Position numbers and translations under genes: made by a program. Below the pieces are notes generated by a model. It did not search any database, was not told the DNA's origin, and saw only the letters and a list, made by a program, of their open reading frames with translations. A stretch of 64,000 bases of DNA. Source: Nonomuraea sp. NBC_00507 (lineage in GTDB: Bacteria; Actinomycetota; Actinomycetes; Streptosporangiales; Streptosporangiaceae). The stretch is taken from contig NZ_CP107853.1 in assembly GCF_036013525.1 (NCBI RefSeq), positions 3,348,001 through 3,412,000 of the forward strand. Reading direction: 5' to 3'. This document shows positions 18,601-25,865 of this stretch, one piece after another (position 1 is the stretch's first letter; the number at the start of each line of letters is the position of its first letter).

Positions 18601-19634
18601 TCGATCCGCGCGGCCGCCACGGACGGCGTGCGCGCGTCCCCTTCGAAGGTCAGCTCGGGTGTCACCCGCGTGTCGGTGAGCCGCGCGCCCGCGTAGGGCT
18701 CTATCCACACCGACTGCCAGATCCCGCCGACGTCGCTGAACCAGCCGGTGTCCGCCCCGTTGGGCTCGCCCGTCTGCTTGCCCATCGGGTACGGAGACTC
18801 GGGCGTCGTCGGCGGCGCCACCACCCGGATCGTCACCGTGTGCGTCGAACCGGGAGCCAGCGCGCCCAGCCCGGCGCTGATCTCGGTGAACCCGTCCCCG
18901 GTGTACGGCAGCACCGGCTCACCGTCGAGCCAAACCGCCGCGCCCCAGTCGGCGGCCCCGACGCGCAGCCGTACCTGCTGCTTGGGGAAGTCCCTGGGCA
19001 CGGTGAACGACCGCTGGTACCAGACCGTCCCCCGGTAACCGGCGAAGGCGCTGCGGAAGATCTCCTTGGTCGCCAGCTCCTCCTCGCCCCACGCGGCCAG
19101 CGACTGGTACGCGAACGGCACCCGGATCGCCTTGCCGAACGCGTGCCCAGGGGCGTACCAGCGTTCGCGCTCCCCGACATTCCCGGGATCGAAGTCGAAC
19201 GACCAGGTCCCGTTCAGCGACAGCCACGTGTCGCCGGTGAACGGGCGCCGGTCGGCGTCCGGGCGCGGGTAGTCCTGCCGCGCCGGATCGGTGTCCCTGG
19301 CCAGTTCGAGGGTGACCGAACCGGCCGCGGTCGTGGACGCGAACGCGTACCCCTCCTTGCCGGCCACCACGAGCGCGCTGCTCTCCGGCACGCCGGCCAG
19401 CACGAACGTGCCGTTCTCGGCGGTCGTGGCGAACACGTCGCTCCGCGAGGCGTGCACGCTGGCCCCCTCGATCGGCGCGCCGCTGCCGGCGTCCACCACC
19501 CGGCCGCTGACCTCAATCGTGCGCCCCTCTGCGGGGGTCGCGGGCGGCGGCGGCACCGCGAGGGCGGGCGCCGTCGCCGCCAGCAGCGCCCCCGCGGTGA
19601 GCACCGCGACGGCGAAGGTCCGTCGTAACGTCAT
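15618..19634 (-). CDS. Secreted multidomain glycoside hydrolase family 2 protein
   Basis: The 1338-residue protein has a signal peptide (about 1-26, ending ALA). A carboxypeptidase-regulatory-like domain follows (about 40-115, VSGRVVDAGSGAPIEGASV). Next come the GH2 sugar-binding jelly roll (about 130-315), a GH2 Ig domain (about 320-425) and a TIM barrel (about 430-730). The predicted acid/base is Glu563 in IFNEAWG and the nucleophile is Glu662 in LNSEFA. Beyond lie Ig-like and carbohydrate-binding modules and a C-terminal jelly-roll-like domain shared with the 12396-12740 remnant. GH2 members act as beta-galactosidases, glucuronidases, mannosidases and related exo-enzymes; the exact sugar is unknown. 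Its ATG overlaps the stop of the upstream GH2 gene by four bases. Confidence 0.9.
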   Translation of the reverse strand: MTLRRTFAVAVLTAGALLAATAPALAVPPPPATPAEGRTIEVSGRVVDAGSGAPIEGASVHASRSDVFATTAENGTFVLAGVPESSALVVAGKEGYAFASTTAAGSVTLELARDTDPARQDYPRPDADRRPFTGDTWLSLNGTWSFDFDPGNVGERERWYAPGHAFGKAIRVPFAYQSLAAWGEEELATKEIFRSAFAGYRGTVWYQRSFTVPRDFPKQQVRLRVGAADWGAAVWLDGEPVLPYTGDGFTEISAGLGALAPGSTHTVTIRVVAPPTTPESPYPMGKQTGEPNGADTGWFSDVGGIWQSVWIEPYAGARLTDTRVTPELTFEGDARTPSVAAARIDVAADGGQRATVEVRGPDGKVVGSADVPLEDGRGTARIPIARPRLWEPDDPALYTADFRLGNDDGVRTTFGLRTIERKWAPGHQNEYQYVYLNNRPVYLRGVLDQGYNPWGLYTYTGVTAGPDLRTGTENEPGRGSILLDLKNAKKLGFNVVRNHLKVNEPAYYHWADRLGLMIWYDMPNAGWHSLGAEAERLFEGLLRATLKRDHNHPSIVIWTIFNEAWGLGKEPWQQPIPAEAFPYVRRMVEVARDTDPSRLIVDNSACCRNGHLDTDLNDFHYYLAGYDEWKKLLDGFDAQVKPGSTWNFNDGAQSGQPWLNSEFAIRSGQAPHTFGLFRAYPKLNGYVGVQLAETEQEVQSPVTFDRQPNQPEFVDHHGRPRGIDLFQGDDAISLMGTSARTVERGGAIEVPVKVSHFGDTDLSRATLRWKIGGYDDEGRWVADAGGGGSRPFTPERYTVTDAGTVSVTAPAKLRNGYVWIWLDTGGRTVAENYLTFDTPAPDGGFSPGAVTAQEWTGGAQARTTGGSDWVTGYGRGHFEYEVQLPEEVRTGRARGATLIAEIAAAQPRGWYDPNNVTTARRYPARLTVSVNGTALPLIELPDDPHGPTALAGRSRGSLVADFGNRYGYRIAVPITARQLGDGDTVTLRFASNGGGLSVFGVRSGRHGAPPTLVSGRVSVPEERPRFRAVDSRLSVYQAPAAISTATGAGTGIVSVVNDTAKTARNVRVRLSAPKGWTATAAEPDVISSLKPGEARHVAFTVRAESTVLTGQTADFTATASWDGHAIQAISRTTVTFAPEAYPEVGVDDTFDTDSSAAYTVHKPSATEALPQLTFGTGTLQAQGPGAYYGLVSHGSGPKSSRAVVIVDHDRWAGTGKGQDALFNGLVKDERNYVMAWTGIKGQHGIDIRIDGRLTAASGATGVLEPGDRWAFVLDGNSISTWVDRGGGWGWSQTMTGTTQGRIDFTRPGALDGWHYAVGLRGNAGPQAIGRLEGRSDPG

Positions 19635-21451
19635 CGCCCATTCTCCGATCCGGCCCGCTCGATCGCCGCCGGGCGCAGTTGCGCCGCGCGGATCCGCGCG
19701 ACGTCCAGCTTGCTCGACCGGTCGAAACGGTAGACGCCGTTCTGCTCCTGGTAGACGTCGGTGAGCTGCGTGTAGCAGTAGCCGAACATCCGGGGATCGT
19801 CCAGCAGCACTCCGACCAGCCCGGCGAAGCGCCGCTGCAGCTCCTCCTCACTGGCGGGCCGCTCGCCGTAACCCCAGGACTGCTCCTCGGGAGGCGCGTC
19901 CGGGTTCCACCAGATGCCCCCGAACTCGCTGCAGAAGTACGGCTGCCCCTGGTACGGCACCGACCACGCGGTCCCGTCGGGGCCGGCGTTGACGTACGGC
20001 TCCCCGTCCGCCAGCCCGGCCATCAGCTTGCCGAACACCTCGGGATCCTGCTCGTAGCAGTGGGAGTCGTACACGTCGGCCCCCGGCACTCGGTGGGCGT
20101 ACCCGGACGCGTCGATCACCGGCCGGGTCGGGTCGGCCGCCTTTGTGGCCAGGTACATGCCCCACGTGACGTCGTCGAGCACGGTGATCCGGTCGTGCAG
20201 CTTCTGGAAGGTCTCGTTGAGCGGGCACCAGCCGACGATGGACGGATGGGAGTAGTCGCGTTCGACCGCCTCCAGCCACTGCGTCACAAAGGAGGCGGTC
20301 GGCCGCTGGTTGTCCCACGACGCGCCGCCGCCGGTGTTGGCGCCCCAGTCCCCGAACTCGCCCCACACCAGGAACCCCATCCGGTCCGCGTGGTACAGGT
20401 ACCGCTCCTCGAACACCTTCTGGTGCAACCGGGCGCCGTTGAAACCGGCGGCCACGGCCAGCTCGATGTCGTGGCGCAGGGCCTCGTCCGAGGGCGCGGT
20501 CATCAGGCCGCCGGGGTAGTAGCCCTGGTCGAGCACGAGCCGCTGGAAGCGCACCTCGCCGTTGAGCAGCACGGCATGGCCGTCGATGGAGACCGAGCGC
20601 AGCCCGGCGTAGCTGGCGGCGGTGTCGATCACGGTGCCGTCGCCGTCGAGCAGGTCGATGCGGACGTCGTACAGGTGGGGGTCCTCGGGGGACCAGAGCC
20701 GGACGCGGTCCTGCGGCAGCGGCAGCCACACCTCGGGGGCGAGGTCGAGGTCGGCGCGCGCCCGCGCTCGCGCGACCTCGCCGTCCTGGTCCGACACTGT
20801 CACCTGCACCTGGTGCCCGGCGCGGGCGGCCGACACCGGCACGGTGATCCGGAACGCGGACGCGGCGACGTTGGGCGTGATCCGCGGCCGGCCGAGGTGC
20901 TGGGCGGGCACGGGCTCGCACCACACCGTCTGCCAGATGCCGGTGGTGCGCCCGTAGTGCGCGCCGTGCCCCTCGTACGTGGTCGCCTGCTTGCCCCGTG
21001 CCTGCGGACCACTCCGCGGGTCGCGGGCCCGTACGACCACCGTGTACGTGTGCCCCGGATCGGCCGAACCGGCCAAGTCGCAGCTGAACGGCGTGAACCC
21101 GCCCCGGTGCCGCCCGGCCTCCACGCCGTCCACCCACACGGTGGCGTCGTGGTCCACCGCCTGGAAGTGCAGCAGCACCCGCTGCCCGGCCCAGCTCCGC
21201 GGCACCCGCACGGTACGGCGGTACCAGACGGCCTCGTGGAAGTCCGGGTCGCCGATACCGGACAGCGGCGCCTCCGGGCAGAACGGCACGACGATCTCGC
21301 CGCTCAGCTCCCGGCCGAGCAGCCCTCGCTCCAGCCCGGAGTCGCCGGCGTCCCGCTCGAACTGCCACGTCCCGTTCAGGCACTGCCATTCGTCGCGGAC
21401 GAACTGCGGCCGCGGATACTCGGGACGGGGGATCATGGAATTGTCAGGCAC
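19631..21451 (-). CDS. Cytoplasmic glycoside hydrolase family 2 protein
   Basis: The protein has about 606 residues from the GTG at 21451 (GTGAG-like site upstream); an ATG at 21436 is the alternative. There is no signal peptide, so it probably works on imported oligosaccharide. It starts PRPEYPRPQFVRDEWQCLNG, the usual GH2 lead into the jelly roll. The barrel carries Glu413 in CPLNETF (acid/base) and Glu509 in YFCSEFGG (nucleophile). It lies 20 bases after the permease stop and overlaps the next GH2 start by four bases (ATGA), so translation is coupled. The sugar specificity is not readable from sequence. Confidence 0.88.
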   Translation of the reverse strand: MPDNSMIPRPEYPRPQFVRDEWQCLNGTWQFERDAGDSGLERGLLGRELSGEIVVPFCPEAPLSGIGDPDFHEAVWYRRTVRVPRSWAGQRVLLHFQAVDHDATVWVDGVEAGRHRGGFTPFSCDLAGSADPGHTYTVVVRARDPRSGPQARGKQATTYEGHGAHYGRTTGIWQTVWCEPVPAQHLGRPRITPNVAASAFRITVPVSAARAGHQVQVTVSDQDGEVARARARADLDLAPEVWLPLPQDRVRLWSPEDPHLYDVRIDLLDGDGTVIDTAASYAGLRSVSIDGHAVLLNGEVRFQRLVLDQGYYPGGLMTAPSDEALRHDIELAVAAGFNGARLHQKVFEERYLYHADRMGFLVWGEFGDWGANTGGGASWDNQRPTASFVTQWLEAVERDYSHPSIVGWCPLNETFQKLHDRITVLDDVTWGMYLATKAADPTRPVIDASGYAHRVPGADVYDSHCYEQDPEVFGKLMAGLADGEPYVNAGPDGTAWSVPYQGQPYFCSEFGGIWWNPDAPPEEQSWGYGERPASEEELQRRFAGLVGVLLDDPRMFGYCYTQLTDVYQEQNGVYRFDRSSKLDVARIRAAQLRPAAIERAGSENGR

Positions 21452-21470
21452 AATGCTCACTTTCGATAGA

Positions 21471-22313
21471 TCAGGATTTGACGGCACCGGCGATGCCCTC
21501 GATGAAGTACCGCTGCAGCACGATGAACAGCACGACGACCGGCAGCAGCGAGATCGTCGCCGCAGCGGCCATGCCCGACCAGTCCGTGGCGTTCTCACCG
21601 ACGAACGCCAGCATGCCGACGCTGACGGTGCGCAGGTCGGGCCGCGAGAACGTGAAGACCAGCGGCAGGAAGAACGCGTTCCAGGTGGACAGGAAAGTCA
21701 GCACGGTGACCGTGGCGGTCACCGGCTTGGCCAGTGGCAGCATGACGCGGAAGAAGATGGTGGCGAAGCCGGCGCCGTCGATGAGCGCGGCCTCGGTCAG
21801 TTCCTTGGGGATGCCGCGGAAGTAGCCGAAATAGAGCAGGATGGCCGCCACGTTCGCGGCGCCCGACATCGCCAGGATGATGCCGGTCAGCGAGTTGAGC
21901 AGGCCGAGCTTTTGGGACAGGTCGACCAGCGGGATGATGGTGTACCCGGCCGGGACGAACAGCGTGGCCACCAGGACGCCCATGATGATCTTGCGGCCGC
22001 GGAACTCGTGGCGCGCGAGGACGTATCCGGTCATGGCGCACCTGACCACCACGACCACCACCGTGCACACAGTGACGATCACGGTGTTGAGCAGGTATTT
22101 GCCGAACTCCGCCTCGACCCACGCGCGCTCGTAGTTGGCCCACTCCGGTGCGTCCGGCAGCAGGTCGAGCCCCTTGGTGAACACCTCGGCCGACGTCTTG
22201 AACGACGCCGAGACCATCCACAGGAACGGGTAGATCCAGATCAGGCAGCCGATGGCGAGCGCGGCGGCGGCCAGCCACCAGGGCAGCCGGCGCATGACCT
22301 TGGCCGCGTTCAC
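21471..22313 (-). CDS. Carbohydrate ABC transporter permease (MalG-like)
   Basis: The 280-residue membrane protein has six predicted helices. The first is LAAAALAIGCLIWIYPFLWM. The conserved EAA loop reads KELTEAALIDGAGFATIFF, the contact site for the ATPase. The GTG start at 22313 overlaps the TGA of the preceding permease (GTGA); an internal ATG at 22295 is an alternative. It forms a heterodimer with the upstream permease. No ATPase gene is in the locus, so a shared MsiK-type ATPase is likely, as in other actinomycete sugar importers. Confidence 0.92.
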   Translation of the reverse strand: MNAAKVMRRLPWWLAAAALAIGCLIWIYPFLWMVSASFKTSAEVFTKGLDLLPDAPEWANYERAWVEAEFGKYLLNTVIVTVCTVVVVVVRCAMTGYVLARHEFRGRKIIMGVLVATLFVPAGYTIIPLVDLSQKLGLLNSLTGIILAMSGAANVAAILLYFGYFRGIPKELTEAALIDGAGFATIFFRVMLPLAKPVTATVTVLTFLSTWNAFFLPLVFTFSRPDLRTVSVGMLAFVGENATDWSGMAAAATISLLPVVVLFIVLQRYFIEGIAGAVKS

Positions 22314-23239
22314 GCCATCCCCCTGGTCCGGCGGGTGGCGCGCATCGCGAGCAGTTGCAACATGCCGACGATGCACACGAACAGGCCGAACAGCACGGCG
22401 GCCGCGGACGCGTACCCGAGTCGGGGGACCGTCGCGGCGAAGGCCCACCGGTAGATGTACACCTCGATCACCTCGGTCGAGTAGAACGGGCCGCCGTTGG
22501 TCATGGTCAGGACGAGGTCGAAGACCTGCAGCGACGCCTCGATCGAGAGCAGGGTGATGATCACCAGGAAGGGCTTGAGCAGCGGCATGGTGATGTGGCG
22601 GAGCGTGGCCAGGGCGCCGGCGCCGTCGAGCCGGGCCGCCTCGTACACCTCGTTCGGCACGGTCTGCAGCGCGGCCAGCCAGTAGACCAGCGTGATGCCG
22701 AACCACTTCCAGACGTACACGCCGATCGTCGTGCCGAGCGCCGTCGAGGACTGCCCGAGGAAGTCGATGCCGTCCGGCGCCAGCCCGGCCTCGCGCAGCG
22801 CGAGGTTCACGGGGCCGCTGGCCGGGTCGAAGACGAACTGCATGACGACGCCGACGATCGCCGTGGTGGTGACCACCGGCAGGAACAGGGCGGTCCTGAA
22901 CAACTTGCGCAGCGGCATGCGCGGCGAGTTGAGCACGATCGCGATCAGCAGGGTGGCCAGCACCTGGATCGGCACCGCGACGAGCATGAACGTCAGCGTC
23001 AGCCGAAACGAGCTCCAGAACATCGGGTCGGCCAGGACCTCTTGGTAGTTGGCCAGGCCGATGAACGACGGGCTCGCGTCGAACCCGTTCCAGTCGGTGA
23101 GGGAGTACACGTAGCTGCCGACGATCGGGTAGACCGTGAACGCGCCGTACAGGAGCACGGTCGGGGTCAGGAACAGCCAGACGTACAGGGTGGTGCGGTC
23201 GCGGAGCCGACGCGCCGCGGAGGGGAGTGCGACCGTCAT
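22310..23239 (-). CDS. Carbohydrate ABC transporter permease (MalF-like)
   Basis: The 309-residue protein starts at ATG 23239, overlapping the LacI-regulator stop by four bases. The first helix is LYVWLFLTPTVLLYGAF. The EAA loop PNEVYEAARLDGAGALATLR and the closing motif EVIEVYIYRWAF are typical of MalF-type permeases. It pairs with the downstream MalG-like permease and the lipoprotein encoded divergently at 24390. Confidence 0.92.
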   Translation of the reverse strand: MTVALPSAARRLRDRTTLYVWLFLTPTVLLYGAFTVYPIVGSYVYSLTDWNGFDASPSFIGLANYQEVLADPMFWSSFRLTLTFMLVAVPIQVLATLLIAIVLNSPRMPLRKLFRTALFLPVVTTTAIVGVVMQFVFDPASGPVNLALREAGLAPDGIDFLGQSSTALGTTIGVYVWKWFGITLVYWLAALQTVPNEVYEAARLDGAGALATLRHITMPLLKPFLVIITLLSIEASLQVFDLVLTMTNGGPFYSTEVIEVYIYRWAFAATVPRLGYASAAAVLFGLFVCIVGMLQLLAMRATRRTRGMA

Positions 23240-24243
23240 CCGCGCGCGCCCGTGGTGCTCTCGTCGACCATCAGCCGCCACGGCGCCTCGAGATGTACGG
23301 GGGCGCTGTCGTCGCCCTCGACGCGCTCCAGCAGGCGCCGCACGGCCAGCTCGGCGATCTTCTTCTTGTCGGGCACGATGGTGGTCAGCGGCGGGGTGGC
23401 GAACCGGCCCTCCTCGATGCCGTCGAACCCGGCCACGGCGATGTCCTGCGGCACCCGCAGACCTCGCGCCAGGATCGCCCGCATCGCGCCGAGCGCCAGC
23501 AGGTCGTTGTAGCAGAACACCGCGTCCGGCGGTTCCGGCAGGTCGAGCAGCCGCTCCATCGCGAGCCGGCCGTCCTGGCGCTGGTAGCGCAGCACCGGCA
23601 CGGTGAGCTCGGCACGCAGGGGCAGCCCCGCCTCGTCCAGCGCCTGCCGGTATCCGGCCGACCGATGCGCCGCGGTGTTGCCCACCGGCCGGTCCACCAG
23701 GCCGATGGCGGCGATCCGCGTCCGGCCCAGGGAGGCCAGATGCGCGGTGGCGCTCCTGGCGGCGGCGGTGTCGTCGATGGCGACGTGGTCCACACCCTTT
23801 ACCTGCACCTCGCCCAGCGTCACCGCCGGGCACTTGCCCGCCCAGTCACGCAGCTCGTCGGGGGTCAGGCCGAGCGGGCTGAAGATGAACCCGTCGAAGA
23901 GGGCCGAGCGGTCGCGCCGCATGACGATCTGCCGCTCCCGTTCCGCCACCCCCTCGGTGCGGTCGATCAGCACCGTGTAGCCGCGCTCCTCCGCCTGGTC
24001 CACCACGTGGGCGGCCAGCTCGGTGAAGTAGGGCACGTCCAGCGGTAGCACGAGGGCCAGCAGGTTGGAGCGCCCCAGGTTGAGGCTGCGTGCCGCGACG
24101 TTGGGCCGGTAGCCGAGCTCGTCCAGGGCCTGCTGGACCTGGGCGCGGGTCTCCTCGGACACGTACGCGAAGTTGTTGACGACGTTGGACACGGTCCGTA
24201 CGGAGACTCCCGCCAGCCGCGCCACGTCTCTTTGGGTCACCAA
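23236..24243 (-). CDS. LacI-family transcriptional regulator
   Basis: The 335-residue protein has the N-terminal helix-turn-helix MVTQRDVARLAGVSVRTVSN and hinge ALDELGYRPNVAARSLNLGR. A periplasmic-binding-protein-like sensor domain follows (residues about 60-330), including DGFIFSPLGL and VAGFDGIEEG. It is the first gene of the five-gene operon and sits next to three palindromic sites it probably binds. The ligand is presumably the imported oligosaccharide or its cleavage product. Confidence 0.93.
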   Translation of the reverse strand: MVTQRDVARLAGVSVRTVSNVVNNFAYVSEETRAQVQQALDELGYRPNVAARSLNLGRSNLLALVLPLDVPYFTELAAHVVDQAEERGYTVLIDRTEGVAERERQIVMRRDRSALFDGFIFSPLGLTPDELRDWAGKCPAVTLGEVQVKGVDHVAIDDTAAARSATAHLASLGRTRIAAIGLVDRPVGNTAAHRSAGYRQALDEAGLPLRAELTVPVLRYQRQDGRLAMERLLDLPEPPDAVFCYNDLLALGAMRAILARGLRVPQDIAVAGFDGIEEGRFATPPLTTIVPDKKKIAELAVRRLLERVEGDDSAPVHLEAPWRLMVDESTTGARG

Positions 24244-24294
24244 GGTCGTTCACCTTTCGGTCGGAAGCCGGCGACATTTCCGTAGTGAAGAGTC

Positions 24295-24342
24295 TTGCCG
24301 CGCGGCATGCCGCGTGGCAAGAATGAATTTGCCACGCGGCAA
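24295..24342. promoter_or_regulatory. Three LacI-type operator palindromes in the divergent promoter region
   Basis: TTGCCACGCGGCAA (24329-24342) is a perfect CG-centred palindrome apart from its middle bases. Two close relatives overlap by two bases: TTGCCGCGCGGCAT (24295-24308) and ATGCCGCGTGGCAA (24307-24320). The consensus TTGCCRCGYGGCAA fits LacI-family sites. They lie between the regulator (ATG at 24243) and the sugar-binding lipoprotein gene (ATG at 24390), so one regulator could control both operons. Confidence 0.82.
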
Positions 24343-24389
24343 CATTTTTTACGACACGTTCACGGGCCGCGCGGTGAAAGGCAGGACCG

Positions 24390-25856
24390 ATGACCGCGAT
24401 GACTCGGCGAGGGTTCCTCGCCGCTGCGGGTGCCCTGACGGCCGTGGCCGCGACCAGTGCATGCGGCGGGAGTGGTGGTGGTGCTGGTGGTGGCGGTGCC
24501 GGTGGCAACTCGCTGACCTGGTGGGACCACCAGAACCAGCTCCAGTCGGCGAAGAAGGAGATCTTCGCCCAGTTCGCCAAGAGCCCCGGCGGCGCCCCCG
24601 TCCAGTACACGTACTACAACCCCGCGAAGCTGGGCCAGGCGCTGCAACTGGCCAAACAGAGCAACCAGCTCCCCGACCTGCGCAGCAACGCCGGGCTCAC
24701 GCTGCCCGCCGCGGCGCTCGTCGCCGCCGGATGGTCGCAGCCGCTGGAGCTCAGCGCCGAGGCGAAGGCCCGGGTCCAGGACTCGCTTATCGAGGGCCTG
24801 CACATGTTCGACGGCAAGATCTACGCCTTCCCCATCTTCAGCCACCAGACCTACTCCGCGGTGACGTGGTTCAACAAGGAGCTGGTCGCGCGTGCCGGGC
24901 TGGATCCGGAGGCGCCGCCGAAGACGTACGACGAGTTCCGGGCCGCGGCGCGCGCGGTGCAGAGCAAGGGCGGCGGCCAGACGTACGGCTGGGTGTGGAA
25001 CATCGGCATGCCGATGCGGTTGGCCGAGCAGGTCAACGACCTGGCGCAGGCGGCCGGGTTCGCCGGGGCCGGCGGCGTCCGCTACGACAACGGCGAGTTC
25101 GCCTTCCACTCCGACGAATACCTCAACGTGATCGAGTTCCTGGTCACGCTGAGCCGGGACAAGGTGCTGGTGCCCGGGGCGAACTCCTGGCTGGACGACG
25201 TGGCCCGGGCCCGGTGGACGGCCGGGATCGCGGCGTACTACTTCGACGGCCCCTGGTGCCCCGGCGTGGCGCTGAAGGCGACGCCCGGCTTCGCGGACAA
25301 GCTCGGCGTGGGACCGATCCTGACGCCGGAGGCCGGCACCGAAGTGGCCACCTACCATGTGCCGCAGCCCGGGGACTACTGGTTGTCCTCGACGAGCAAG
25401 AACGCCGCGCTGGCGAGCAAGCTGCTGAGCGAGCACTTCACCACGGAGGAGTACTCGCGCCGGGTCGCCGACACCATGTCGCAGCCGCCGCGCGACATCT
25501 CCGTCGTCGACCAGTCCCAGGCGCACCCCGCCTACAAGAAGCTGATTGGCTGGTTCAAGGAGAGCGTCTTCCTGGCCCCCGAGCCGATCGCCGGCAACAA
25601 GGACCTCCAGCAGGTGCAGATCGCCACCAAACCGGTCACCCCCACCCTCGGGGACATCATCCAGGGCGCGCTCACCGGCGACGTCACCGACGTGCGCGCG
25701 GCGCTGACCAAGCTGTCCAGCGACAGCGCCAGGCAGCGCGACGCGGCGATCGCGGCGGCCAAGGCCAAGGGCGCGCAGGTCAGCCTGGACGACTACACCT
25801 TCCCCAACTGGAAGCCGCGGACGGACTACACCAAGCCGATGTACGCCGAGCGCTGA
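24390..25856 (+). CDS. Extracellular sugar-binding lipoprotein of an ABC importer
   Basis: The 488-residue protein carries a Tat-type lipoprotein signal: MTRRGFLAAAGAL (twin Arg 6-7), with lipobox ending TSAC, Cys25 being the lipidated residue. A Gly-rich linker leads into a family-1-type solute-binding fold (SLTWWDHQNQ, then YAFPIFSHQTYSAVTWFNKE, then YYFDGPWCPGVAL). It is divergent from the permease operon and probably feeds the MalF/MalG pair. The sulfatase gene begins 9 bases after its stop. The start follows a GGCAGGA site. Confidence 0.92.
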   Translation: MTAMTRRGFLAAAGALTAVAATSACGGSGGGAGGGGAGGNSLTWWDHQNQLQSAKKEIFAQFAKSPGGAPVQYTYYNPAKLGQALQLAKQSNQLPDLRSNAGLTLPAAALVAAGWSQPLELSAEAKARVQDSLIEGLHMFDGKIYAFPIFSHQTYSAVTWFNKELVARAGLDPEAPPKTYDEFRAAARAVQSKGGGQTYGWVWNIGMPMRLAEQVNDLAQAAGFAGAGGVRYDNGEFAFHSDEYLNVIEFLVTLSRDKVLVPGANSWLDDVARARWTAGIAAYYFDGPWCPGVALKATPGFADKLGVGPILTPEAGTEVATYHVPQPGDYWLSSTSKNAALASKLLSEHFTTEEYSRRVADTMSQPPRDISVVDQSQAHPAYKKLIGWFKESVFLAPEPIAGNKDLQQVQIATKPVTPTLGDIIQGALTGDVTDVRAALTKLSSDSARQRDAAIAAAKAKGAQVSLDDYTFPNWKPRTDYTKPMYAER

Positions 25857-25865
25857 CGGAGCACC

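Noticed and set aside
16800..19628. 942-codon plus-strand frame opposite the large GH2 gene
   Set aside because: The same composition artefact. The minus strand carries catalytic GH2 motifs and a signal peptide.
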